This document shows, in pieces, positions 9,500 to 17,073 of a stretch of DNA of 64,000 nt (position 1 is its first letter; each line of letters starts with the position of its first letter). The notes beneath the pieces were generated by a model. It was not told where the DNA came from and ran no database searches. It saw nothing but the letters and a program-made list of their open reading frames with translations. Location of the stretch: positions 409,385 to 473,384 of the forward strand of contig NZ_JAUSBV010000008.1 of assembly GCF_030651915.1 (NCBI RefSeq). The letters run 5' to 3'. The translations under genes and the position numbers were made by a program. Source of the stretch: Parvibaculum sp. (GTDB lineage: Bacteria > Pseudomonadota > Alphaproteobacteria > Parvibaculales > Parvibaculaceae).

Positions 9500-9823
9500 A
9501 TGCGCCAAGAAGAACGATACTGGGACCATATCCTCGCCGTTCTCATTGTACGCGGAGGCACCGCGCCCGCAGGCGATGTTATTGCAGCGGTCGCACGGCG
9601 GGCAGGGCTGACTGCCGCAGATATGCGACCAACCAACGCCGACGGAAGGCCCAAGTACAAGTGCCACATCGAAGCCGCCAAGCAATACCTTCGACATAGT
9701 GGACTGGTGGTGAGTTCAGGTCGCGGAACATGGAGCATTACAAGCAAGGGAAAGAGTTCGTATCCGTTGTCCGGGAAACGACACATAGCGATCAAGCGAT
9801 CCGGAAACGCGCACTGGTATTAG
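9500..9823 (+). CDS. Stand-alone winged-helix protein, Mrr N-terminal-like
   Basis: A 107-residue protein starting 5 bp after the uvrB stop. The pattern 'YWDHILAVLIVRGGTAPAGDVIAAVARRAGLT' followed by 'YKCHIEAAKQYLRHSGLVVSSGRGTWSITSKG' resembles the winged-helix Mrr_N domain that precedes the nuclease in Mrr-type restriction enzymes; here there is no nuclease domain and the C-terminus is a short basic tail. Base composition is visibly less GC-rich than uvrB, and codons such as agg, gta and cga are more frequent, which suggests recent acquisition. Function unknown; a DNA-binding role is inferred from the fold only. Confidence 0.6.
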   Translation: MRQEERYWDHILAVLIVRGGTAPAGDVIAAVARRAGLTAADMRPTNADGRPKYKCHIEAAKQYLRHSGLVVSSGRGTWSITSKGKSSYPLSGKRHIAIKRSGNAHWY

Positions 9824-9830
9824 CCCTCCC

Positions 9831-10238
9831 TCACACCCCCATCAGATACTCCACCAGATCCTTCGCATCGAAGACCAGCGAGATGATCATCGTCGCCAGC
9901 GCCGCGACGAACCAGACGCCGTAGACGCTCTTCTTGTCGATCTGCCCCCAGCGGCGGATGAAGAGCACCGCGACTGGCGTCCAGAAGACGAGATGCGTGA
10001 CGCCCCAGAGCTTGTTCCAGCCGACCGTCATGCCGAGGCCCATCGTCGCGACGATGGAAAGGAAGAAGGCCAGCAGCAGCCACCGCGCTTCGGAACGAAA
10101 AAACGAGAAAACAAGGCTGCCGACGCCGAGCACGGCCAGCATCCAGTACATCCAGTACTGCACCCATTGCGGCAGCGCCGCCACATAGGCGTCCTGCGCC
10201 GCCTGCGCGGCGATGAAGGCGTCCAGAAAACCTTCCAT
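9831..10238 (-). CDS. Hypothetical integral membrane protein
   Basis: A 135-residue protein with the ATG at 10238 preceded by 'cggaggacgaaagtc', a good ribosome-binding site. About four membrane helices are visible: 'WVQYWMYWMLAVLGVGSLVFSFF', 'WLLLAFFLSIVATMGLGMTVG', 'GVTHLVFWTPVAVLFI' and 'VYGVWFVAALATMIISLVFDA'. No catalytic or transport motif is recognised. It stands alone, convergent with the upstream winged-helix gene and divergent from the GFA-like gene. Confidence 0.7.
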   Translation of the reverse strand: MEGFLDAFIAAQAAQDAYVAALPQWVQYWMYWMLAVLGVGSLVFSFFRSEARWLLLAFFLSIVATMGLGMTVGWNKLWGVTHLVFWTPVAVLFIRRWGQIDKKSVYGVWFVAALATMIISLVFDAKDLVEYLMGV

Positions 10239-10359
10239 GACTTTCGTCCTCCGCTTGTTATCGTTCGGGGTGGCATATCGAACGCCCGGTCCGGCGGCCG
10301 CGCAAGTCAAGATTTCGTCAGCGGCCGATGCCGGAAGAGAGGCGCCGAAAGGGAGAGGC

Positions 10360-10833
10360 ATGGAGAAACCGAAACGACGGACGCTCTCGAACCCCGAACG
10401 GGCGGCCGGCAAGTGCCGCTGCGGCGCGGTGCGCTTCGATATCCTGGTTCCCGCCCTCTGGGCCTGGCACGATCATTCCGCCGCCACCCGCGCGACAACC
10501 AGCGCCGCCGCCATGTGCTGGGTCGGCAGCTGGAAGAAACGCTTCCGTCTGCTCGAAGGCGAAGACGAGGTGACCCGCTGGGAGGAACCCGGCACCGCCC
10601 GCAGCTTCTGCGCCCGCTGCGGCACACCCCTCTTTTATGAGCGCGACCGCTCCCGCCACGTCATCAACATTCCCCGCGCTCTTTTCGAGAGCCGCGTCGG
10701 TCGCGAACCGCGTTACCATGCCGGGCTGAAAGAGATGCCCGACTGGGCCTATCTCGGCGAAGCGCTGGCACCCCTCAAGGGCTATCCGGGCATCATGGTG
10801 GAGCGGAAAAGGAAGAAAAAGCGAGCCCCTTAA
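10360..10833 (+). CDS. GFA/CENP-V family zinc protein
   Basis: A 157-residue member of the glutathione-dependent formaldehyde-activating (GFA, CENP-V) family. The zinc-binding Cys pairs are visible in 'GKCRCGAVRFD' near the N-terminus and 'SFCARCGTPLFYE' in the middle, the usual GFA arrangement. The substrate of most family members is unknown; formaldehyde-glutathione chemistry is demonstrated for few. The ATG at 10360 has 'gggagagg' as ribosome-binding site; upstream in-frame codons lie over the divergent membrane gene. The C-terminus is a run of Lys/Arg. Confidence 0.85.
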   Translation: MEKPKRRTLSNPERAAGKCRCGAVRFDILVPALWAWHDHSAATRATTSAAAMCWVGSWKKRFRLLEGEDEVTRWEEPGTARSFCARCGTPLFYERDRSRHVINIPRALFESRVGREPRYHAGLKEMPDWAYLGEALAPLKGYPGIMVERKRKKKRAP

Positions 10834-10915
10834 GGCATGTTCTGACCTGCACGCTTTTGCCATATTCGGCCTCTATCCTGCCGCCGAGAACAAGATCACT
10901 CATGGAGACTGAATC

Positions 10916-11275
10916 ATGCGCGCGATACTCGCGATCCTTGCACTGACGATCCCGCTGGCCGTCGCCCCGGCCTTCGCGGAGGGCGATGGCGAGCGTTCGG
11001 TCGTGGGTCAGGCGGTCGATGGCGTCAAGGAAGGCGGCCGCACCATCGGCCATGGCGCCCGCGATGCGACCAAGGCCATCGGTCATGGCACGCGCGACGC
11101 CACAAAGGCCATCGGTCACGGCACCCGCGACACAGTCCATGCGGTCGGCGACACGGCGGACGAAGTCACGACCGAGATCGGCCACGGCACGCGCGACGCC
11201 GCGAAGGAAACCGGCAACTTCTTCACCCGCATCGGCCATGCCTTCCGCGACGGCTGGAACGATCTGACGAAGTGA
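10916..11275 (+). CDS. Secreted 11-residue repeat protein
   Basis: A 119-residue protein with a Sec signal peptide ('MRAILAILALTIPLAVAPAFAEG', cleavage after AFA likely). The mature part holds about five 11-residue repeats of the type IGHGTRDATKA: three near-perfect copies (residues ~43-75), one degenerate (VGDTADEVTTE) and one more good copy. The matching DNA is a 33-bp tandem repeat. Undecad repeats with this spacing form amphipathic helices in LEA-like and apolipoprotein-like proteins, so an envelope-associated or stress role is possible but not shown. Its stop overlaps the GTG of the next gene. No family is recognised with certainty. Confidence 0.72.
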   Translation: MRAILAILALTIPLAVAPAFAEGDGERSVVGQAVDGVKEGGRTIGHGARDATKAIGHGTRDATKAIGHGTRDTVHAVGDTADEVTTEIGHGTRDAAKETGNFFTRIGHAFRDGWNDLTK

Positions 11276-11838
11276 GCCGGCCCGTGACCACCACCCTCCT
11301 CCTTGGCGCCACCGGCATGCTGAAGGCTGCGGCAAGTCACGCCGCCTGGCAGGCGGAAGAATGTGTCCTCGTCTCGCGCAACGCCGGTGTTTTTTCCTTC
11401 GGCAACGCCGCGCTCGATGCAAGGCTCATCCGCCTGTCGCTCTCCTATGAGGACGAGCCCGCCTTCCTCGGCGCACTCGCCGACTACGCGCCGTTCGATC
11501 TTGCGCTGACATGGATCCGTCCCCGCGCCGAATTGCTGCGCGCCGCGCTCGACGCCCTCATCGCGCCGGGTGGGTTGCTGGTCGAAGTGATGGGCTCGCG
11601 TTCGATCCTGACGGGCGAGAGCGGCGCGCCCTCCATCGCGGCATTGCGCGCCGAGGTGCTGGCGCATCAGCCCGACATCACCTATGCACAGGTGATCCTC
11701 GGCTTCGTGCATGAGGGAAAAAATTCGCGCTGGCTCGATCACGAGGAAATTTCGGCCGCCGCCATCGCCCAGATGGAAATGCCCCTCCCCCGCCGCATCG
11801 CCGGCACGCTGGAACCCTGGGACGAACGTCCACACTGA
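11272..11838 (+). CDS. Rossmann-fold (SDR-like) hypothetical protein
   Basis: A 188-residue protein, GTG start overlapping the stop of the repeat-protein gene (GTGA). The N-terminus 'TTTLLLGATGMLKAA' is a nucleotide-binding beta-alpha turn of the atypical short-chain dehydrogenase kind; no Tyr-x3-Lys catalytic pair is visible, so it may bind NAD(P) without being a dehydrogenase. 'LAPGGLLVEVMGSRS'-like segments resemble short Rossmann proteins of unknown function. Coupling to the secreted repeat protein may be incidental. Confidence 0.65.
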   Translation: MSRPVTTTLLLGATGMLKAAASHAAWQAEECVLVSRNAGVFSFGNAALDARLIRLSLSYEDEPAFLGALADYAPFDLALTWIRPRAELLRAALDALIAPGGLLVEVMGSRSILTGESGAPSIAALRAEVLAHQPDITYAQVILGFVHEGKNSRWLDHEEISAAAIAQMEMPLPRRIAGTLEPWDERPH

Positions 11839-11841
11839 CGC

Positions 11842-12453
11842 TCAGCGCGCATACCAGCCGAACGGGCGGAAGGCGAAATGCAGCGCAACGCCCAGCCCCG
11901 CAAACAACAGCGCCACGAGAAGCCGCACCCAGATCAGGCTGAAGCCGATATGCGTCGGGAAGACATGCGTCTTCGAAACCGAAGCCTCTTTCAGATGGCG
12001 GATATTCTCAGCGTCCGGCCCGGTGATCATGTCAAGCATGTCGCGCATCGAGCGGTAACGCACGATGGCGACGAAATCCCAGGGTTCAAGCCCGGCCGGC
12101 TCGATGAAACGCGCGATCGGTCGCGACATGAAGATGGGATGCCCGGCGCGCTTGAACAGCTCCGGCAGGATGACGCGGTTATAGGCCTCGGCGGCGGCCA
12201 TGTCGGCCGGGTCGTTGACCAGATTGACCATGAAGAATTCGCGCCCGTCATCGGCCCGCGCCCAGGTTTCGATGGTCTGGCGCGCGCCAAGGGAACTTTG
12301 ATGGTCTGCGGCCATCGCGTCGATCTGCGCCATGAAGCGGTCGACCTCCTCAGCCGACAGCGGCCTGCCCGCGCCGCCATACCAGGCCCAGAAACCGGCA
12401 TAGAGCAGCACCAATGCGAGAGAGAGAAGACGGGGACCGGTGAGACGGGGCAT
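11842..12453 (-). CDS. Hypothetical membrane-anchored protein
   Basis: A 203-residue protein with an N-terminal hydrophobic segment ('LLSLALVLLYAGFWAWYGG') and a C-terminal one ('IWVRLLVALLFAGLGVALHFAF'), enclosing ~130 soluble residues. The soluble part has 'EFFMVNLVNDP', 'AEAYNRVILPELFKRAGHPIFM' and 'WDFVAIVRYRSMRDMLDMI', a sequence rhythm like DUF1330-type dimeric alpha/beta-barrel proteins. That assignment is by eye. It is convergent with the Rossmann gene, separated by 3 bp. Confidence 0.65.
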   Translation of the reverse strand: MPRLTGPRLLSLALVLLYAGFWAWYGGAGRPLSAEEVDRFMAQIDAMAADHQSSLGARQTIETWARADDGREFFMVNLVNDPADMAAAEAYNRVILPELFKRAGHPIFMSRPIARFIEPAGLEPWDFVAIVRYRSMRDMLDMITGPDAENIRHLKEASVSKTHVFPTHIGFSLIWVRLLVALLFAGLGVALHFAFRPFGWYAR

Positions 12454-12527
12454 GGAACGGTTCCTCTTGCGACGGAGGAATCCTAGGGCCGCCCGATTAA
12501 ATTGGCAATATACGTGTCAAAATATAT

Positions 12528-13784
12528 CTAGTGCCCAGCCGGCGGCGCCGGCAGCCGCATCCGGCCGAAATGTTCCCGCACACGACCGGCAAGCGCCATC
12601 AGTCGCGGATCGTGTTTTACCCACCGCTTCAACGCCAGTCCGGCGCGCATTCCCGCCGCAGCAGCAGCGCCGGCAAGGCTCACGCCACCCACGAAATTGC
12701 GCATCTTCATCGGCACATCGCAGAAACTCTCCTTGTAGGGAAGATGACCGACCGAGAGATCGTAGACCGTGTCGCCACGCGCGATGCTCGCCTGCAGTAG
12801 CTGGAGAAGATGCAGCCGGCCCGGCGAGAGGCGAGCGTACGCACCCGCCTCGTAGGTATGCACCATCAGCGTCGTGCGGCCCTGACGGCGATGGCCGATG
12901 CTACCGGAGAGAAACGCGCCGTCGAGCCGCAATTCGGCAACATCGAGGAGCGAGCGCCCGGCCGGCAACGCGGCCAGCGCCAGATAGGCGTCGCGATAGC
13001 CGGGCTCGGTGAAGATCGAACGGATGCCCTGCGCGGCAAGCTGCGCCGCCTTGCGGCTCAGGATTTCGGCGGTCATCGCGACGCACTCCTCGGGTGTCTC
13101 CGCAAAGCGAAACGTCACCGCGCCGGACGCTTCCAGCTTGCGCATTTTCGAGCGGTCGATACGTCGCGTCTCGGGGCGGTAACGCAGCGCGAATTCGTCG
13201 AAGGTTGCCGGCAGATCGAAAACATAGGCGTCGTCGGGCGCCGCCACGCCGCCGAGTTCGACGAAAGGATTGCGCACCGGCGCAAGCGGCGTACCGAGCG
13301 CAAGGGGTTGATTGGTAAGCATCGCAAGATCATGACGCGGCAAGGCCCGGGCGATCTGCCGCCACATCGCCGGAAATTCACCGGCCGGCACACGCGCCGC
13401 GAAGTCGGGTGCCAGCAGCGGTGCTTTGTAGTCGGCCATGCGGCCGCCCATGAAGACCAGCCGTTTGAGCCCCATGAAACGCTCAATGCCGAGGGGCGCG
13501 AGCAGTAGCGGCTCGCCCTGCCGCGACACCACAACGATCGCCGGCGTCGTCCCGGCGCCCGCATGGGCATGCCAGGCTGAAAGCCAGTCAAAGCTCTGAA
13601 AGGCGGTGCCGGTGGCCGTCGCCTCGAAAGCGCGCCAGACGGGCTCGGCCGCCTCGAAACTCGTATAGACGGCGACACCCGCCACGCGCGCCAAACGCTC
13701 GGGGAAAGACGCGGCAACGCGGCGGCCACGCTGCTGAGGCAGCGCCGCGGGAACCGGTTCCGTCTGATCCGTCGCCAAAGTCAT
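12528..13784 (-). CDS. CelD/BcsL-like GNAT acetyltransferase
   Basis: A 418-residue protein (ATG at 13784 after 'ggacgg'; the frame extends to 13865 without a better start). It resembles the CelD/BcsL family (Acetyltransf_6): 'GTAFQSFDWLSAWHAHAG' near the N-terminus, 'EFALRYRPETRRIDRSKMRKLE' in the middle and 'HTYEAGAYARLSPGRLHLLQLLQASI' followed by 'DLSVGHLPYKESFCD' in the second GNAT half. Family members are linked to polysaccharide or cellulose synthesis, but no glycan genes lie nearby. Acetyl-CoA dependence is inferred from family. Confidence 0.82.
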   Translation of the reverse strand: MTLATDQTEPVPAALPQQRGRRVAASFPERLARVAGVAVYTSFEAAEPVWRAFEATATGTAFQSFDWLSAWHAHAGAGTTPAIVVVSRQGEPLLLAPLGIERFMGLKRLVFMGGRMADYKAPLLAPDFAARVPAGEFPAMWRQIARALPRHDLAMLTNQPLALGTPLAPVRNPFVELGGVAAPDDAYVFDLPATFDEFALRYRPETRRIDRSKMRKLEASGAVTFRFAETPEECVAMTAEILSRKAAQLAAQGIRSIFTEPGYRDAYLALAALPAGRSLLDVAELRLDGAFLSGSIGHRRQGRTTLMVHTYEAGAYARLSPGRLHLLQLLQASIARGDTVYDLSVGHLPYKESFCDVPMKMRNFVGGVSLAGAAAAAGMRAGLALKRWVKHDPRLMALAGRVREHFGRMRLPAPPAGH

Positions 13785-13922
13785 TTTCCGTCCATCGTCC
13801 GTTTTCGGCGCAGTCAGTCCCGATTCGGGACACAACTCCACACTCGGCTTGAGCCAAGCAAGCATTCGGCCAGCGCCGGCGTGCTAGGATTGGCCGCTGC
13901 AATGCCCGAAGGAGCCCCGTCC

Positions 13923-14276
13923 ATGTTCCCTGCCCTGATGCCCTTCAGTATCGACGGTTTGGCGCCAGAGCTCGGCGCGCCAGCCCCCGAGCGACTGCTC
14001 AACGGCAAGCCTGTGAGCCGCACCTGGAACCTCTTTACGGCACCTGACGGCCGGTTCTTTTCAGGCATATGGGAGAGCGAACCCGGCGCATGGCGGATCG
14101 AATATACGGAGCATGAGTTTTGCCACATCATCGAAGGTGTCAGCCGGATCACACCCGATGGCGGCCAACCCCTGACCGTGAAGGCCGGCGATGCTTTCGC
14201 GATTCCGGCCGGTTTCCGCGGGGTCTGGGAAGTGCTCGAAAGAACCCGCAAGCACTACGCAATTTATGAAGTCTGA
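13923..14276 (+). CDS. Cupin domain protein
   Basis: A 117-residue single-domain cupin of the DUF861/EutQ-like type: 'FFSGIWESEPGAWRIEYTEHEFCHIIEG' and 'GGQPLTVKAGDAFAIPAGFRGVWEV' form the two cupin motifs. The first motif has Glu/His positions but fewer His ligands than metal-binding enzymes, as is common in DUF861. The ATG at 13923 has 'gaaggag' 7-8 bp upstream. Ligand unknown. Confidence 0.85.
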   Translation: MFPALMPFSIDGLAPELGAPAPERLLNGKPVSRTWNLFTAPDGRFFSGIWESEPGAWRIEYTEHEFCHIIEGVSRITPDGGQPLTVKAGDAFAIPAGFRGVWEVLERTRKHYAIYEV

Positions 14277-14461
14277 CGCTGCGTTAACAAACCGATTCTT
14301 GTCAGGTGCAGCGTTGCCCCCTATATGCCTCCGATAGCGAAAGAAAACGGGTTCGGGGGCGGACCCGCAACGATCAAGGGGATCAAAATCGGTATCCGGT
14401 TGAAAACCCGCCGTCGCGGCGGCTCCATTAATCGTATCTCCTTCCAGGAGCATTGCACCTG

Positions 14462-15541
14462 ATGCTGCAGGATTTTGTCTACCTGACCGGCGGTCTGGTG
14501 ATCCTGCTTATTTGCGGCGACTTGCTCGTAAGGGGCGCCACCTCGCTGGCTGCGCGCTACGGCGTCTCTCCGCTTCTGATCGCCCTGACCATCGTCGCCT
14601 TCGGCACATCGGCACCCGAGTTGCTGGTTTCGGTTCGCGCCGCCCTCGCCGGTGTCCCCGGCATCGCTCTCGGCAACGTCGTCGGCAGCAACATCGCCAA
14701 CATATTGCTCATTCTCGGTCTGCCGGCGCTGATCTATCCGATTGCCTGCGCCGGTCGCATCATGCCGCACAATATGCTGATCATGATGGCCGCCAGCGTG
14801 ACGCTGATCGCCTTGTGCTTCATCGGGCCCCTCGGCTTCTGGCAAGGCCTGTTTCTTCTCACGCTGTTGGCGATCTATCTCGTCTATTCGGGCTGGGATG
14901 CGCGCATGAACCCGCACGAACCATCGCCTCTATTGGCATCCGCCGACGACGTGCTGCCCGTTCCTGAACATCTCGGCGACCCATTTGCTCAAGACGCGTC
15001 ATTCGACGCTGCCCGCAGTCTTCCGCATGGCGATTTGCCGCCGCCGCTCCACTCCCGCCGGGTCATCGCACTCAAGATCGTCCTCGGAATTGCCGGCTTG
15101 CCGCTCGGTGCGCGCTTGGTCGTCGATGGGGGCATCGACATCGCACAGGTCTTCGGCGTGTCGGACGCCGTAATCGGCCTTTCGCTCATTGCCGTCGGCA
15201 CATCGCTGCCAGAGCTCGCAACCTCGGTCATGGCTGTCTTCCGCCGCAACGACGAAATGGTGGTCGGCAACATCGTCGGCAGCAACATCATGAACATCCT
15301 GGCCATTCTCGGAATCACGGCCCTGATCGCACCGCTGCCGATTGACAAGGACTTTCTGACCTTCCATCTCTGGGTCATGCTGGGCGCGGCGGTCCTGCTG
15401 CTGCCCATGGCCATGACAGGCCACAAGATTGGCCGCATCGCGGGCGCTGTATTCCTGCTCTGCTATGGTGCTTATCTTTATGCAATGTTTGCATTTGGCC
15501 ATGTGCCGCCGACCGTCGAAAACGGACTGAACGGATTCTGA
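14462..15541 (+). CDS. Calcium/sodium antiporter (CaCA family)
   Basis: A 359-residue inner-membrane cation exchanger with two inverted halves of five helices. The two alpha-repeats are clear: 'IVAFGTSAPELLVSVRAAL' with 'ALGNVVGSNIANILLILG' in the first, and 'LIAVGTSLPELATSVMAVF' with 'VVGNIVGSNIMNILAILG' in the second; the Glu of each PEL forms the cation site. A hydrophilic loop of ~60 residues separates the halves. I chose ATG at 14462 ('ccaggag' upstream); a TTG at 14453 lies too close to that site. It is followed 10 bp later by the SDR gene. Confidence 0.93.
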   Translation: MLQDFVYLTGGLVILLICGDLLVRGATSLAARYGVSPLLIALTIVAFGTSAPELLVSVRAALAGVPGIALGNVVGSNIANILLILGLPALIYPIACAGRIMPHNMLIMMAASVTLIALCFIGPLGFWQGLFLLTLLAIYLVYSGWDARMNPHEPSPLLASADDVLPVPEHLGDPFAQDASFDAARSLPHGDLPPPLHSRRVIALKIVLGIAGLPLGARLVVDGGIDIAQVFGVSDAVIGLSLIAVGTSLPELATSVMAVFRRNDEMVVGNIVGSNIMNILAILGITALIAPLPIDKDFLTFHLWVMLGAAVLLLPMAMTGHKIGRIAGAVFLLCYGAYLYAMFAFGHVPPTVENGLNGF

Positions 15542-15551
15542 GAAGGCGATC

Positions 15552-16316
15552 GTGACTGCAAGCAAGGGAACCGCACTCGTCACCGGCGCGGCACAGCGCA
15601 TCGGCCGCGCCGTTGCACTGGCATTGGCAGAGGATGGCTGGGCCGTCGCAATCCATCATCGCAGCTCCACCGCCGAGGCCGCCGAGGTCGCACGCGAAAT
15701 CGAAACGAAGGGCGGACGAGCCGGCGTGTTTGCCGCCGATCTTGCCGACATGACCCAAACGCAGGGGCTCATCGCCGTAGCTGCGGCTGCGCTCGGCCCA
15801 CTGACATTGCTGGTCAACAATGCTTCGCTTTTTGAAAAAGACGAGGCGGCAACGATGACGCCCGAAAGCTGGGCAGCACACATGGACACCAATCTGCGCG
15901 CGCCGGCCTTTCTGGCTCAGGCTTTCGCCGCACAGTTGCCATCGGGTGCGGACGGCAACATCGTCAACCTGATCGACCAGCGCGTCTGGGCGCCGACACC
16001 CAAATTTCTGTCCTACACGGTCAGCAAGATGGCTTTGTGGGACCTGACTCAGGTGCTTGCCCGCGCGCTGGCGCCGCAGATCCGCGTCAACGGTATCGGC
16101 CCCGGACCGGCGATGATCAATGCCCGCCAGTCCGATGCCGATTTCGAGAGACAATGCCGGGCGACGATACTGAAAAGGGGCACGACGGCGGAGGAGATTT
16201 GCGCCGCGATCCGGTTTATTGTCGCCGCGCCCGCTATGACCGGCCAGATGATAGCGCTGGACGGCGGCCAGCACCTCGCCTGGGAAACGCCCGACGTCGC
16301 CGGCGTTCCCGAATAG
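15552..16316 (+). CDS. SDR family reductase, probably dihydromonapterin/pteridine reductase (FolM-like)
   Basis: A 254-residue short-chain dehydrogenase. 'LVTGAAQRIGRAVALALAEDGW' is the TGxxxxIG cofactor motif with Arg and 'HHRSS' just after beta-2, typical of NADPH use; 'LVNNASLF' is the NNAS variant of NNAG; the catalytic pair is in 'SYTVSKMALWDLTQ'. The deviation NNASLFEKD and the immediate downstream folB gene are both typical for FolM-type pteridine reductases that supply tetrahydropterins. Start is GTG at 15552. The pteridine role is inferred from context plus motif; a generic SDR remains possible. Confidence 0.85.
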   Translation: MTASKGTALVTGAAQRIGRAVALALAEDGWAVAIHHRSSTAEAAEVAREIETKGGRAGVFAADLADMTQTQGLIAVAAAALGPLTLLVNNASLFEKDEAATMTPESWAAHMDTNLRAPAFLAQAFAAQLPSGADGNIVNLIDQRVWAPTPKFLSYTVSKMALWDLTQVLARALAPQIRVNGIGPGPAMINARQSDADFERQCRATILKRGTTAEEICAAIRFIVAAPAMTGQMIALDGGQHLAWETPDVAGVPE

Positions 16317-16329
16317 AGACCTGGATATC

Positions 16330-16737
16330 ATGACCCAGTCCGACAATGTCACCCGCCTGAAGATCGCCAATGCAGCGGAAGCCATTCGCCATGTCTTTGT
16401 CCGTGACTTGCTGCTGGACGCCCATATCGGTGCATTCCGCCACGAGCAGGGCGCGGCCCAGCCGATCCGTGTCAATGTCGACCTGACAGTGTCCGAAGCC
16501 GCGCATGGCGACGATCTGGTCAATGTCGTCTGCTACGCGACCGTCGTCGACCGGATCAAGGTGATCGTCGCCGAAGGCCACCTCAACCTCGTCGAAACGC
16601 TGGCCGAACGCATCGCCGCCGCCTGCCTGTCCGACGACCGGGTGGGTGTCGCGTTGGTGCGGGTTGAAAAACTTGCGGTGATTCCCGAAGCATCAAGCGT
16701 CGGCGTCGAAATCGAACGTGTCCGCCCACGTCCTTGA
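16330..16737 (+). CDS. folB: Dihydroneopterin aldolase
   Basis: A 135-residue tunnelling-fold (T-fold) enzyme of folate synthesis that cleaves 7,8-dihydroneopterin to 6-hydroxymethyl-dihydropterin and glycolaldehyde. Visible motifs: 'VFVRDLLLDAHIGAFRHEQGAAQPIRVNVDL' (N-terminal T-fold strand), 'VVCYATVVDRIKVIVAEGHLNLVETLAERIA' containing the pterin-binding Glu region, and 'VRVEKLAVIPEASSVGVEIER' at the end. Usual FolB is ~120 residues. It starts 13 bp after the SDR gene, and the two likely form one unit. Confidence 0.9.
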   Translation: MTQSDNVTRLKIANAAEAIRHVFVRDLLLDAHIGAFRHEQGAAQPIRVNVDLTVSEAAHGDDLVNVVCYATVVDRIKVIVAEGHLNLVETLAERIAAACLSDDRVGVALVRVEKLAVIPEASSVGVEIERVRPRP

Positions 16738-17073
16738 CGCAAGAAGAGCACGCTCAAAAGCGGCAATGGAATCAACATGTTGGACAGTCCAAATGCCGCA
16801 CACGGAGGGTTTGTGCACAGCACTCCGCTGACCGCTCCGGACGACGCAGATTATGCGCAAGAAACAGGCGCGGCGCCCACGACGCTGGAATAGGTCCAAA
16901 AACCCTATATATTCCAAAGACTTAGAAACGGGGTGGTTTTGCCCCCCTGTCACAAATCCTAATTATTACAAGAAGTTGACGTCTCCGAACGTCTCAAAAC
17001 CGGAAAGAGTCAACACACTTATCCACAGGCACTGCCCGGCCGGCGAGCCCCTGTCGATGCTATACAGACCGAA
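16738..17073 (+). other. Non-coding stretch upstream of uvrC
   Basis: No convincing gene in these 336 bases. It is less GC-rich in its second half ('cctaattattacaagaag'). It holds a TGTCACAAA word preceded by a C-run at 16942-16956, which recurs at 35590-35606, and a perfect DnaA-box-like TTATCCACA at 17019-17027. A uvrC promoter most likely lies here, but no clean -35/-10 pair could be chosen and no alphaproteobacterial LexA box (GTTC-N7-GTTC) was found. Confidence 0.5.
17019..17027 (+). promoter_or_regulatory. DnaA-box-like sequence
   Basis: TTATCCACA, identical to the canonical DnaA box, 47 bp before the uvrC start. It is a single copy with no AT-rich unwinding region or further clustered boxes, so it is not an origin; a transcriptional effect of DnaA on uvrC is conceivable. 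A single 9-mer can also occur by chance. Confidence 0.25.

Noticed and set aside
14277..14461. Possible riboswitch upstream of the cation antiporter
   Set aside because: Some GC-rich complementary stretches are present, but I could not match them to a yybP-ykoY or other known riboswitch core.
17019..17027. Replication origin at the DnaA box
   Set aside because: Only one perfect box, no cluster and no typical oriC neighbours; kept only as a possible regulatory site.
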